From: an uncultured Desulfovibrio sp.
Lineage (GTDB): Bacteria > Desulfobacterota > Desulfovibrionia > Desulfovibrionales > Desulfovibrionaceae
Assembly: GCA_934546745.1 (NCBI GenBank)
Contig: CAKTDV010000001.1
Span: forward strand, 1 to 64,000
Direction of reading: 5' to 3'
DNA length: 64,000 nt
The translations under genes and the position numbers were made by a program. This document shows positions 8,589 to 17,631 of this stretch, piece by piece. Positions within the stretch are counted from its first letter, which is position 1, and every line of letters starts with the position of its first letter. Under the pieces are notes generated by a model. That model searched no databases. It was not told where the DNA came from and saw only the letters and a list, made by a program, of their open reading frames with translations.

Positions 8589-9803
8589 CTAGTGGGCGTC
8601 CCTGAAGTTGGGGTGTTCGTAGAGCACCGGCATGTGGTAGACGATGAAGCGGTACACGGTCACAATCAGCGTCACCACGAAGATGGAGATACAGACTTCC
8701 CAGATGCTGGGCACATAGCGCTCGGCGGCGGGGATGTTGTAGTTGAACGCGATCATGGACACGTTGAAGCGGTTCAGCACGATGCCGAGCACGGCGTTGC
8801 AGGAGGCAAGGCGGCACAGCGAGACGTTGCGATCACGCGAACCCTTGGCGTAGAGCAGCGCGGGCAGCAGCACAAAGCCGAACATTTCCACCAGCCACCA
8901 CGCGCCGTAGCCGGTGCAGAGGTAGGGCACGTTGGCCTGAACCAGCATGTCGATGAACTTCAGCATGAAATAGCTGATGAGGATGAACGCGGCGGCCTTG
9001 GAGAAGCTGAAGACCACCTCGTCGGCCTCGCGCAGGTGGGTGGCGTCCATGTAGTGATGCACACCCTTGTGGGCCCACATGCCCTCAAAAATGACCATCG
9101 AAGCGCCCGCGGCCATGGAGCTCACAAAGAAGAACATGGGCAGGAAGGGCGAATACCAGAGCGGATGCAGCTTGCCGGGAGCGATGAGGTAGAGCGAACC
9201 CAGCGAAGACTGGTGCAGGGTGGAAAGGCACACGCCAAAGATGGTCAGAATGATGGTGCAGCGAACGACAATCCTGCGCCACTTGATGAGGAAGGGGAAC
9301 TTCTGGGAGAGCCATTCCATGGGCGCCACGGAGAACTCGACAAAGAGCACCGTGAGATAGGTCGCCACGCACAGACCCACTTCAAAGAGGACGGATGTCG
9401 TGCCGGGGAAGAAGAACATGTAGGGCAGGCGCAGCGGATGGCCCAGGTCATAGAGCAGCGCGAACACCACGAAGGCGTAGCCGAGGAAGGCCGTGGTGAT
9501 GGCCGGGCGCACGGCGGAATGGAAGTGCTTCATGCCCATGACGTAGCAGGCCACGGTGGTGAAGTAGCCGCCGGCGGCAAGGCACACGCCGCAGAGCAGG
9601 TCAAAACCGATCCACATGCCCCAGGGAGCGTTGTCGTCAAGGTTGGTGATGGAACCGATGCCCTGGGTGAAGCGGATCACCGTCAGAACGAAGCCCACCA
9701 CAAGGATGACGGCCGTGATCATGTTGCCCGGACGCTTCAGCGAGAACTCGCCGAGGTTGAGCATTTTATCCTTGGTGGGAATGACAATGCCATGATTTTC
9801 CAT
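8589..9803 (-). CDS. nhcC: Nhc complex NrfD/HmcC-type membrane subunit NhcC
   Basis: A 404-residue integral membrane protein with about ten predicted helices, of the NrfD/PsrC/HmcC family that interacts with menaquinone. Recognisable stretches include WGMWIGFDLLCGVCLAAGGYF and HPLRLPYMFFFPGTTSVLFEVG. It begins immediately after the stop of nhcB, with its ribosome binding site (GGAGGGTAAG) inside the nhcB end, so the two are likely translationally coupled. By family, it should pass electrons between the periplasmic cytochrome/Fe-S subunits and the quinone pool or a cytoplasmic partner; the window shows no cytoplasmic HmcF-like subunit. Confidence 0.9.
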   Translation of the reverse strand: MENHGIVIPTKDKMLNLGEFSLKRPGNMITAVILVVGFVLTVIRFTQGIGSITNLDDNAPWGMWIGFDLLCGVCLAAGGYFTTVACYVMGMKHFHSAVRPAITTAFLGYAFVVFALLYDLGHPLRLPYMFFFPGTTSVLFEVGLCVATYLTVLFVEFSVAPMEWLSQKFPFLIKWRRIVVRCTIILTIFGVCLSTLHQSSLGSLYLIAPGKLHPLWYSPFLPMFFFVSSMAAGASMVIFEGMWAHKGVHHYMDATHLREADEVVFSFSKAAAFILISYFMLKFIDMLVQANVPYLCTGYGAWWLVEMFGFVLLPALLYAKGSRDRNVSLCRLASCNAVLGIVLNRFNVSMIAFNYNIPAAERYVPSIWEVCISIFVVTLIVTVYRFIVYHMPVLYEHPNFRDAH

Positions 9804-10922
9804 TTACTTACCCTCCCCGTGCGCGCCGTGCCCGTCTCCGGCCTTCGCCTCGCGGGCCTTGAGAGCCTCGACCATGGCCTTGCGTGCCTCGTCCGCGGCC
9901 TGCTGGCCCTGCTGCTGCTCGATGGTGCGCACGGCGGCATCCACGGCGGTCGCCACATCTTCCCTGGCGGTCTTGATGACGGAATCCGTTTCGGCCTTGT
10001 GCATGGCTTCGCGGCGCTTTGTCATGGCATAGGCGCCGCCGAAGAGCAGAGGCCAGAAGGCAATGATCATGGGCACGGTACCCAGGGCGCCATAGGTGTA
10101 TTCGCCCATGGGACGGTTGCCCAGATGGGTATCGAGACCAATCTTCTCAAACGTATGGCCGGCGTCGATGGGGTTGGCCGTGGGAATGGCGGCCTCCGCA
10201 TCGGGCGCGGGCGCAAGCACCATCCAGGCGGTGCCGCCCGCGTCATGCTCGCCGTAGATGTAGTCCACATACTTGCCGGGATTGTCGGCAATGCGCTTGC
10301 GGGCCAGCTTGATGAGATCGCCGCGGCGGCCGAAGGTGAGGGCGTCCACGGGGCAGGCCTCCACGCAGGCGGGGAGCAGCCCCTTCCGCAGACGGGTCGT
10401 TTCGCAGAACGTGCACTTCTGCACCAGCGGATCGAACGCCTCGTCGTACTGGAAGCCCGGCACGTAGAAGGGGCAGGCGATCATGCAGTAGCGGCAGCCC
10501 ACGCACTGGGAGCCATCATAGGCCACGCTGCCGTCGGGCTGCTTGGAGAAGCATTTGGCGAAGCAGGCCGAGGCACAGGCCGGATCGTTGCAGTGAAAGC
10601 ACTGCGTCTTGCGGAAAACGTCCTTGCCGCCCAGCTCGTACTTGTTGACCACAGTCCACTGATAGGCCGAGGTGCGGCGCTTCGTGTCCATGACGGAAAG
10701 ATCATCGAAGGGACGATCTGGGCTGGGCAGGTTGTTGATTTTGTTGCAGGCTTCTTCGCAGCTGCGGCAGCCGATGCAGCGCGAGGTATCGTGCAGCACG
10801 CCGTAGCTGTTGTCATAGTAGGGGAAGGTGTGCGTGGCGCCCGCCTTGGCCACCCTGGCGCTACCCAGGGCGGAAACGACGCCCGCGCTTCCAAGAATCG
10901 TGAGGAATTTTCTGCGGTTCAT
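9804..10922 (-). CDS. nhcB: Nhc complex 4x[4Fe-4S] subunit NhcB
   Basis: A 372-residue ferredoxin-like subunit with a twin-arginine-type start (MNRRKFLTILGSAGVVSALG). Cysteine motifs for four [4Fe-4S] clusters follow: CIGCRSCEEACN, CFHCNDPACASACF, CVGCRYCMIACP, and CTFC with CVEACP. A hydrophobic segment near residue 290 (TVPMIIAFWPLLFGGAYAM) and a charged Ala/Glu-rich tail follow. The length equals HmcB of D. vulgaris. It would carry electrons from the nine-haem cytochrome to the membrane subunit on the periplasmic face. Confidence 0.92.
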   Translation of the reverse strand: MNRRKFLTILGSAGVVSALGSARVAKAGATHTFPYYDNSYGVLHDTSRCIGCRSCEEACNKINNLPSPDRPFDDLSVMDTKRRTSAYQWTVVNKYELGGKDVFRKTQCFHCNDPACASACFAKCFSKQPDGSVAYDGSQCVGCRYCMIACPFYVPGFQYDEAFDPLVQKCTFCETTRLRKGLLPACVEACPVDALTFGRRGDLIKLARKRIADNPGKYVDYIYGEHDAGGTAWMVLAPAPDAEAAIPTANPIDAGHTFEKIGLDTHLGNRPMGEYTYGALGTVPMIIAFWPLLFGGAYAMTKRREAMHKAETDSVIKTAREDVATAVDAAVRTIEQQQGQQAADEARKAMVEALKAREAKAGDGHGAHGEGK

Positions 10923-10934
10923 ATCTTCATCCCC

Positions 10935-11897
10935 TTACTCGGCGGTCTTGACCTTGTGGCAGGTGACGCACGAGGTCTTCTGCGGGCGGGCCACGTTCAT
11001 GCCGTCATGGCAGCCCATGCACTGCAGGTGGTAGGCCGCCTTGAGGGTCGGACGTTCCGGGGCGGCGGGATTGATTTCCCTGCTGTGACAGCTGCCGCAC
11101 CTGGGAGGCGTCTTGGAAAGCGGGCTGTTGTGGTGGCAGGTGGCGCAGAGGGTTTCGGGGCTGCTGTGGAAGGCGTCGGCCAGCTTGCTGTCCTTGATGC
11201 GATCCATCAGCGAGGCCACGTGACGGCGGTGGTTGAAGCGGTTGGCTTCATACTTGTCGGAAAGATCGCCGATGGTGACCGTCAGGGGGCCGTCAAGGGA
11301 GGTCAGCGGTTCGGCCTTCACGCTCTTCTTGAGCGTGCGCCGGGCCAGTTCGCCGCGCACGTCGAGCGTGTACTTGTCCGCGCGGCCCTTGGCCATTTCC
11401 GCGGGCGTCACGTCGGCGTTATGACAGGTGGCGCACCACTGGGCCTTGCGTTCCGGCTTCACAATGGCATGGCAGCCAGCGCACTGGCGGTTGTTTTTGT
11501 AGGCGGCCTCGTGGCAGCTCACGCAGCTCTGGGGCGTCGTTTCCCCTTCGGGACGCTTTTTGATGCCGGTGGCATGCATGGCGCGTTCAAGCGTGATGAA
11601 CTTGCCTTCCGCCTTCCCTTCCACCGTATGGCAGGTGGTGCAGGCCACGGGATCGCCCGTATGGTGACAGGTGGTGCAGTCCTCCACCTTGCCTTCATGA
11701 ATGGCGTGATTAAAAATCACGGGCTTCATGTTGGCGTTGGCCGGATTGGCCTTTTCGCTGACCGGGAACATGGTCAGCGCCGCGGGTCCGGCCGAGCTGC
11801 TGTCGCCGGCAAGCGCGGCGCCTGCGCCAAGCAGGAGACATGCCGCGCCGACCACGACGCCCGCCGCGGCCCTGAGCAGTGTTTTGCTGTTCCTCAT
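10935..11897 (-). CDS. nhcA: Nine-haem cytochrome c NhcA
   Basis: A 320-residue exported cytochrome. A signal peptide (MRNSKTLLRAAAGVVVGAAC...) is followed by exactly nine CxxCH haem sites: CTTCH, CTTCH, CVSCH, CAGCH, CATCH, CATCH, CGSCH, CMGCH, CVTCH. Their grouping into an N-terminal four-plus-one and C-terminal four cluster resembles the nine-haem cytochrome of D. desulfuricans, whose gene heads a four-gene operon. The chosen ATG has AAGGAC upstream. As the first gene of the operon it should accept electrons from the periplasmic hydrogenase or type I cytochrome c3 and pass them to NhcB. Confidence 0.92.
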   Translation of the reverse strand: MRNSKTLLRAAAGVVVGAACLLLGAGAALAGDSSSAGPAALTMFPVSEKANPANANMKPVIFNHAIHEGKVEDCTTCHHTGDPVACTTCHTVEGKAEGKFITLERAMHATGIKKRPEGETTPQSCVSCHEAAYKNNRQCAGCHAIVKPERKAQWCATCHNADVTPAEMAKGRADKYTLDVRGELARRTLKKSVKAEPLTSLDGPLTVTIGDLSDKYEANRFNHRRHVASLMDRIKDSKLADAFHSSPETLCATCHHNSPLSKTPPRCGSCHSREINPAAPERPTLKAAYHLQCMGCHDGMNVARPQKTSCVTCHKVKTAE

Positions 11898-12440
11898 GTG
11901 CTTGTCCTTTTGCATGCAGAACATTTACCCTACCGCCAGAAGCGCGCGCCCCGGCGTACCGAGACTCCGGATATGGAGCCTATCACACAGACTGCGAAGA
12001 GCGTATACCTCACGCGGATCCACGTCAAGACGCTTCTCTGCTCGCGCCGGGTCGTCGCCTCCCACCCGCCGCCGGGGGTCTCCCTCCCCGCCCAAAAGCG
12101 GCCGTTTCCCGCGCGGAATGTTCCCATCACACCGATATCATTGGTCTATGGAAATTTTTCACAAGGCGTTTCAGGGCGGATGCGGGCGCCTTCTCCTCCG
12201 CTTTCCCGTGCCGTTTCACCCGCCATGCCGCCGCGGACGCCGCGCAAAAAAACCTTTTCCCAGACGCCCCTTTTCCGGAAATGCTCCAGCCTTCCCCAAC
12301 TTTCCTTTGCCTTTTGCGGAAAAAGGACGCACAATCGCCTCGCGCCGTTCCGCAAGGCTTTCACCGGCGTGGCCCGCTCCGTCAAAAAGACCTTATCCCC
12401 CCGGTGCGGGGGAAGGTTTCAGACCGCGAAGGAATGTTTG
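11898..12440. other. Divergent intergenic region between nhc and Ehr operons
   Basis: About 540 bases with no supported gene. It holds the likely nhc promoter on the minus strand. The plus-strand promoter of the Ehr operon must also be here, but I see no clear sigma-70 or sigma-54 match. A plus-strand reading frame is open through the region but has no codon or start evidence. Confidence 0.5.
12000..12028 (-). promoter_or_regulatory. Candidate nhc promoter
   Basis: On the minus strand TTGACG (rc of 12023-12028) is followed after exactly 17 bases by TACGCT (rc of 12000-12005). The same 17-base spacing and a TACGxT -10 box appear at other promoters of this window (hyn and the small-peptide cassettes). 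The transcript would have a leader of about 95 bases. Confidence 0.4.
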
Positions 12441-14471
12441 ATGAACAGTTTTCTTGCCGCCCTTGTCATCCTGCTGTCCACCGCGGCGCTGACAGGCATT
12501 CTGGCCCTGCTGCCCCTGACGGACGAACGGGCGCGCTGGGCGGGCCGCCTTGGCGCGGGGGGCGCGACGCTGGCCTCGCTGGCCGGACTTTCCGGCATCT
12601 TCTTTCATCTGGGGCAGGATCCCGTCACGGCGGCCGTGCCCTGGGGGTTGCCTTTTGGCAGCGGCCTTCTCGGCCTTGACGGCCTGAGCGCCCTTTTTCT
12701 TCTGCCGGTCTTCGGCCTCGGCCTGACCTGCGCCTGCTCCGGGCATATCGCCCTGCGCCCCATTCCCGCCGGCGAGCACAACCAGCCGGCGCACTGGTTC
12801 TTCTTCCTGCTGCTCCTGTGCGGCATGGCGCTTGTCATGAGCGCCCGCGACGCCGTCCTCTTTCTGCTGGCCTGGGAAATCATGTCCCTCTCCCCTTTCT
12901 TCCTCATCGATTTCAACGACGAGGACGGCAACGTGCGCGACGCGGCCTGGGTCTATCTGGTGGCGGCGCATCTGGGCGTCGTGCCGCTCATGGCTTTCTG
13001 GGCCTTTCTCTGGCAGCAGGGCGGCGCCACGGACTTTGCGGCGCTGGCGGGCGTGGGCGCGCGGATGGGGCTGCCCCTGCTGAGTACGCTCTTCCTCCTT
13101 TCCCTTGCCGGTTTCGGGGCAAAAGCCGGCCTGATGCCGCTGCATGTCTGGCTGCCGGAAGCCCACCCCGCGGCCCCCAGCCATATTTCCGCCCTGCTTT
13201 CCGGAGCCATGATCAACGCGGGCCTGTACGGCATGATCCGCAGCCTGGACTTCTTCGGCCCGCTGCCGGAAACGCCGGGCTGGTGGGGCTGGCTGGTGCT
13301 CATTCTGGGCATGGCCACAGGCTGTGTGGGTATTCTCAAATCGCTGGCCCAGAGCAATATCAAGCGCATGCTGGCCTATTCCAGCGTGGAGAACATGGGC
13401 ATCATGCTCATCGGCTTCGGCACGGCCCTCACCGGCGCGCAACAGGGCAACGCCCCGTTGGCGGCGCTGGGTTTCGCTGCCTGCCTCATGCATATGCTCA
13501 ACCACGCCTCCTTCAAGGGCCTGCTCTTTCTCTGCGCCGGGGAAGTCCTGCACGCCACGGGCACCGTGCGCATGGAACTCCTGGGCGGCCTGCAGAAACG
13601 CCTGCCCCTGACCGGCGCGGCCTTCGCGCTGGGGGCGGCCTCCATCGCCTGCCTGCCGCCCCTCAACGGGTTCATGGGCGAATTCTCGCTGGTGCTGGCC
13701 CTTCTGGACGGCGCGCGCACCCCCGTGCCCGAGCTTTCCCTCGGCCTGCTCTTCTCTCTGGTGGCCGTGACCTTCATCAGCGGGCTGGCGCTGACCGCCT
13801 TCGCCAAGGTCTACGGCATCGCCTTTCTCGGCGAACCGCGCAGCGCCGCCGCCCGCAATCCGCACGTGCCGCGCGCGCGCGATCTCTGGCCGCTGGCCCT
13901 GCCCGCGCTGGCCTGCGTCGCCGGAGGGCTGGCGGGGCCGCTGCTGCACGACACCGTCGCGCCCGCCGCGCTCCAGCTGACACAGCGCCTTGTGCCCAGC
14001 GGCGGCTCTGCCGCGGGCGCGCTGGAGGCCACGCGCTCCAGCCTCGCCTCGGCGACGCTCACCGGCTGGCTGCTGCTCCTTCTGGGCGCCGCGGCGCTGC
14101 TTGCGCGCCGCCACCTTCTGCGCGGGCGGGTACACAGCGTGCCCACATGGGGCTGCGGCTATCAGTACGGCAACGCCCGCATCCAGTACACGGACGCCTC
14201 GTTCAGCGAACCCCTGTCCCGCCTTTTCGCGCCCATCATGGGGCTGAAGGTGAGCCTCCGCCATGACGAAGCCGCCCTCTTCCCCCACGGATCCTCCGTA
14301 CAGATCAGCGCGCCCGACCGTCTGCGCAGCGGCCTCTTCTCGCCGCTCTTCGCCGCCGTCGAGCGTCTGTGCAACGCCTGCAAGATCCTGCAGCACGGCA
14401 AGATTCATCTCTATATCCTCTATATCTTCGCCACCACGGTGGCACTGCTCGTGTGGGGGCTGAACCAGTGA
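12441..14471 (+). CDS. Ehr complex antiporter-like subunit (HyfB/NuoL-like)
   Basis: A 676-residue polytopic membrane protein of the NuoL/HycC/HyfB family, beginning MNSFLAALVILL. The proton-channel core is visible: GLDGLSALFLL, a conserved Glu in AWEIMSLSPFFL, the Lys in GFGAKAGLMPLHVWLPEAHP and the Lys/His helix in NIKRMLAYSSVENMG and HASFKGLLFL. It is the first gene of a six-gene operon. The stop overlaps the GTG of the next gene by two bases. By homology it would carry ion-pumping helices of an energy-converting-hydrogenase-type complex. It was confirmed as the real start by the ATG after GAAGGAATGTTTG; the frame stays open far upstream without meaning. Confidence 0.9.
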   Translation: MNSFLAALVILLSTAALTGILALLPLTDERARWAGRLGAGGATLASLAGLSGIFFHLGQDPVTAAVPWGLPFGSGLLGLDGLSALFLLPVFGLGLTCACSGHIALRPIPAGEHNQPAHWFFFLLLLCGMALVMSARDAVLFLLAWEIMSLSPFFLIDFNDEDGNVRDAAWVYLVAAHLGVVPLMAFWAFLWQQGGATDFAALAGVGARMGLPLLSTLFLLSLAGFGAKAGLMPLHVWLPEAHPAAPSHISALLSGAMINAGLYGMIRSLDFFGPLPETPGWWGWLVLILGMATGCVGILKSLAQSNIKRMLAYSSVENMGIMLIGFGTALTGAQQGNAPLAALGFAACLMHMLNHASFKGLLFLCAGEVLHATGTVRMELLGGLQKRLPLTGAAFALGAASIACLPPLNGFMGEFSLVLALLDGARTPVPELSLGLLFSLVAVTFISGLALTAFAKVYGIAFLGEPRSAAARNPHVPRARDLWPLALPALACVAGGLAGPLLHDTVAPAALQLTQRLVPSGGSAAGALEATRSSLASATLTGWLLLLLGAAALLARRHLLRGRVHSVPTWGCGYQYGNARIQYTDASFSEPLSRLFAPIMGLKVSLRHDEAALFPHGSSVQISAPDRLRSGLFSPLFAAVERLCNACKILQHGKIHLYILYIFATTVALLVWGLNQ

Positions 14472-15406
14472 ACGGCGACTATTTCCTCCATCTGGCGCTG
14501 GCGCTGCTGCTGGCTCCGCTCTTTCCGGGCATCGTCAACCGCGTCAAGGCCAGGGTGGCCGGGCGGCACGGCAAGCCGCTGTCGCAGCTCTATCATGATC
14601 TCTTCAAACTGCTGCGCCGGGGCGAAGCCCGCAGCACAAGCAGCACATGGGTTTTCGCCGCGGCTCCGGGGCTGGGTCTCGCGGCCACGATCTGCGCGCT
14701 GGCGCTGCTGCCGCTGGGCGGCGCGCCCTCGCCCCTGCGCTTTCAGGGGGATTTCTTTCTCGCCGCCTATTTGCTGGGCCTCGGGCGCTTTGCCATGATT
14801 CTGGCGGCGCTGGATACGGCCTCGCCCTTTGAGGGCATGGGCGCCAGCCGCGAAGCCTGTTTTTCGGCGCTGGCCGAACCCGCCCTCTTCCTCTGCTTCC
14901 TGACGCTGGCCAATATCGCCCTTGGCGCGTCGGACGGCACGGCGCACGCCCCATCCCTCAGCCTTTCGTCCATGTTCGCGGGCCAGGCTTCCGCCGCCTG
15001 GTTCACCGGCCGCGCCGAACTGGCCCTGATCCCTCTGGCCCTTTTTGCCCTGCTGCTGGTGGAAAACTGCCGCATCCCCGTGGACGACCCCACCACACAT
15101 CTGGAACTGACCATGATCCACGAAGCCATGATTCTGGATCATTCCGGCCCGAATCTGGCCCTTATCCTCTACGGGGCCGCCCTCAAGCTCTGGCTCTTCG
15201 CCGGGTTGACGGCGGGCATTCTCCTGCCCGCCCTGCCCTTCTGGCCGGGCCTTGTCTGCCATCTGGCCGTCATGGCCGCGCTGGCCGCCGTCACCGGCCT
15301 TGTGGAATCCGTCATGGCGCGCCTGCGGCTCACGCGCGTTCCCCGGCTCATCGGCGGCGCGGGAGCGCTGGCCGCCCTGACCCTGATACTGAGCCATGTA
15401 CGCTGA
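14468..15406 (+). CDS. Ehr complex subunit, HyfC/EchB/NuoH-like
   Basis: A 312-residue membrane protein of the NuoH/HycD/HyfC family. It starts at a GTG inside the stop of the previous gene (GTGA overlap), reading VNGDYFLHLALALLLAPLFPG. Family signatures are LYHDLFKLLRRG and, in the quinone-site-derived loop, ENCRIPVDDPTTHLELTMIHE, a strongly conserved stretch of this family. In hydrogenase-4-like complexes this subunit anchors the hydrophilic arm and links redox events to the antiporter-like subunits. Confidence 0.92.
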   Translation: MNGDYFLHLALALLLAPLFPGIVNRVKARVAGRHGKPLSQLYHDLFKLLRRGEARSTSSTWVFAAAPGLGLAATICALALLPLGGAPSPLRFQGDFFLAAYLLGLGRFAMILAALDTASPFEGMGASREACFSALAEPALFLCFLTLANIALGASDGTAHAPSLSLSSMFAGQASAAWFTGRAELALIPLALFALLLVENCRIPVDDPTTHLELTMIHEAMILDHSGPNLALILYGAALKLWLFAGLTAGILLPALPFWPGLVCHLAVMAALAAVTGLVESVMARLRLTRVPRLIGGAGALAALTLILSHVR

Positions 15407-15493
15407 CAGGGCGCGCTGCTGTTCCGGCAACGCCGCGCAAGAAAAAGGGAAACAGGAAACCCCGCCACCCCACCCTCTTGGAAAGGAATCCCC

Positions 15494-16114
15494 ATGTCCA
15501 TCCCGCTTCTGCTGCTTTTTCTGCTCCTGCTGAACAACCTGCTCCTGCTGGGGACGGATCGGCTGGCGGGCATGAACAGGCTTGTGGCCGTCCAGGGCTG
15601 TCTGCTGGCCGCGCTGCTCATCAGCCTGGATCACCTGCTGATCGGCGCGGCCATCCTGCTGATCAAGGGCGTGGGCCTGCCGCTGCTGCTGCGCCGCACG
15701 CACCGGCGCATCGGCGCGCCCTCGTCCGTGCCGCCCCACCTGCCCTACGCGGCGGCGGTGCTGGCGGGCATGATCGGCCTTGTCTTCGCCCTCTGGCTGG
15801 AAAACCATCTTCCTCTGCCGCAGGGCTTCTTTCCGCCCTTTCTTCTGCCGACAGCGCTGGGCACGCTTTTCAGCGGCCTGCTGCTCGTCGTGGGCCGGGC
15901 TTCGGCCCTGTCGCAGGTCATGGGCTATCTGGTGACGGAAAACGGCATCTTCCTGCTGGGCATCCCCCTCATGAGCGCCGGGGCCATCTGGTTTGAGCTG
16001 ACCCTTCTGCTTGACCTTTTTGTGGCCGTTTTCGTCATGGGCATTGCCATCAACCATATTTCCAGCAAATTTGAAACGATAGACGTAGGCCGCTTCCGCA
16101 GCCTCAGGGATTGA
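15494..16114 (+). CDS. Ehr complex subunit, HyfE-like
   Basis: A 206-residue membrane protein with about six helices, starting MSIPLLLLFLLLLNNLLLLG and ending HISSKFETIDVGRFRSLRD. Gene order (after the HyfC-like and before the HyfF-like gene) and the NuoK-like segment SQVMGYLVTENGIFLLG identify it as the HyfE-type subunit. The ribosome binding site is GGAAAGGAAT. It adds NuoK-related helices to the membrane arm. Confidence 0.88.
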   Translation: MSIPLLLLFLLLLNNLLLLGTDRLAGMNRLVAVQGCLLAALLISLDHLLIGAAILLIKGVGLPLLLRRTHRRIGAPSSVPPHLPYAAAVLAGMIGLVFALWLENHLPLPQGFFPPFLLPTALGTLFSGLLLVVGRASALSQVMGYLVTENGIFLLGIPLMSAGAIWFELTLLLDLFVAVFVMGIAINHISSKFETIDVGRFRSLRD

Positions 16115-16119
16115 CCGCC

Positions 16120-17628
16120 ATGCTAGAAGCCCTGCTGATTCTGCCGCTGCTGGCGGCGGCGCTGATGATGCTCATCACCAGAGCCGCCACGGGCCGCACG
16201 CTGCTTGTGGCCGCCGCCATCCTCCACGCCGCCCTGACCGTCGCCGTCCTGCGCCGCATCGCCGGAGGAGACGCCCCCTCGGCCTTTGGCGGCCTGCTCG
16301 CGCCCGACATGCTCGGCGGCCTCTTTCTCGGCATCGCCTCGGCGCTCTTTCTCGTGTCGTCCTTCTATGCCGTGGGCTACCTCAAGGCGGAAGAGAAACT
16401 GGGCGAACGCGCCCACATGAACACCGGCGAACGCTTCACCAACGCGCCGGAGCGCCGCTTCACGGCCTGCCTGTGCGTGTTTCTCGCCGCCATGACCCTC
16501 GTCACCTGCACGCGCCACCTCGGCGCGCTCTGGGTCGGCATCGAGGCGACCACCCTGGCCTCCGCGCCGCTGATCTACTTCCACCGCCACCAGGCCTCGC
16601 TGGAAGCCACCTGGAAATACCTGATCATCTGCTCCATCGGCATCGCGCTGGCCCTGATCGGCAACCTGCTGCTTTCGCTGGCCTTTGCGGGCAACGGTCT
16701 GGAACACGCCAACGAAACGGCGGATCAGCTCGCCGTGCTCCAGCGGCTCGCCCAGGGCATCGTGCCCGGCGGCCCGGCCGTGCCCTGGCTCAAGGCGGCC
16801 TTCATCTTCTTTCTTGTGGGCTACGGCACAAAAATGGGCCTCGCACCCCTGCACAACTGGCTGCCCGACGCCCACAGCCAGGCCCCCTCGCTGGTTTCGG
16901 CCCTGCTTTCGGGAGCGCTGCTCAACTGCGCGCTGCTGGGCATCCTGCGCGGCCATCAGATACTGCTGGCCGCCGGTCTGGGCGGCTTCAGCTCCCGCCT
17001 GCTGCTCTTCTTCGGCCTGCTTTCGCTGGCTACGGCCGCCGTCTTCATCGTGGGGCAGGGACATTACAAGCGCCTGCTGGCCTACTCCAGCGTGGAACAC
17101 ATGGGCATTCTCGCCTTCGGCATCGGCCTTGGGGGAATGGCCGTCCAGGGGGCCATGCTGCACGCCCTCTGCCACTCCCTGACAAAGGGGATGCTCTTCC
17201 TGCTGGCGGGAAACATCCTCACCCGCTACCACACGCTTTCCAGTTATGACGTGCGCGGCATGCGCTGGTCCATGCCCTTCACCACCGTTCTCTGGACGGG
17301 CGGCTTTCTCGCCATCGCCGGTTCCCCCCCGTTCGGGCTGTTCGTCAGCGAATTCTGGATATTCAAGGGCGCGCTGGCACAGGGGCAATGGCTTGCCGGG
17401 GCCGTCTATCTGACGCTGCTGGCCGTCATCTTCGTGGGCATGAGCGTTCCGGTGCTCCGCATGATTCAGGGTTCGCGCCCGCCGGACGTGCCCCGCGCCA
17501 CCCGCGAACCGGCGCTCAGCGTCCTTCCCCCTCTGGCGCTGGGCCTGACCGTTCTCCTTCTCGGCCTGTACGTGCCGCAAGGGTTGCGGCATGCCCTGGC
17601 ACAGGCCGCGCGCGGCATCGGAGGCTAG
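16120..17628 (+). CDS. Ehr complex antiporter-like subunit (HyfF-like)
   Basis: A 502-residue membrane protein, second antiporter-like subunit of the operon. The NuoL/NuoN core is seen as VGIEATTLASAPLIYFHRH, GYGTKMGLAPLHNWLPDAHSQAPS (functional Lys) and HYKRLLAYSSVEHMGILAFG. I chose the ATG (MLEALLILPL) rather than a TTG nine bases upstream because AGGGA stands at the right distance. The upstream stop overlaps this region. A second full-length antiporter-like subunit suggests that the complex has two ion channels in addition to the NuoH-like one. Confidence 0.88.
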   Translation: MLEALLILPLLAAALMMLITRAATGRTLLVAAAILHAALTVAVLRRIAGGDAPSAFGGLLAPDMLGGLFLGIASALFLVSSFYAVGYLKAEEKLGERAHMNTGERFTNAPERRFTACLCVFLAAMTLVTCTRHLGALWVGIEATTLASAPLIYFHRHQASLEATWKYLIICSIGIALALIGNLLLSLAFAGNGLEHANETADQLAVLQRLAQGIVPGGPAVPWLKAAFIFFLVGYGTKMGLAPLHNWLPDAHSQAPSLVSALLSGALLNCALLGILRGHQILLAAGLGGFSSRLLLFFGLLSLATAAVFIVGQGHYKRLLAYSSVEHMGILAFGIGLGGMAVQGAMLHALCHSLTKGMLFLLAGNILTRYHTLSSYDVRGMRWSMPFTTVLWTGGFLAIAGSPPFGLFVSEFWIFKGALAQGQWLAGAVYLTLLAVIFVGMSVPVLRMIQGSRPPDVPRATREPALSVLPPLALGLTVLLLGLYVPQGLRHALAQAARGIGG

Positions 17629-17631
17629 ACC

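Noticed and set aside
8571..12440. Plus-strand frame open for nearly 4 kb ahead of the HyfB-like gene
   Set aside because: It runs antisense to nhcABC, which have full haem and Fe-S motifs; its translation is low-complexity His/Gly/Arg. The real start is at 12441.
12393..14408. Long minus-strand frame opposite the HyfB-like gene
   Set aside because: Translation is Glu/Gly/Arg-rich without any domain, as expected of the antisense frame of a GC-rich membrane-protein gene.
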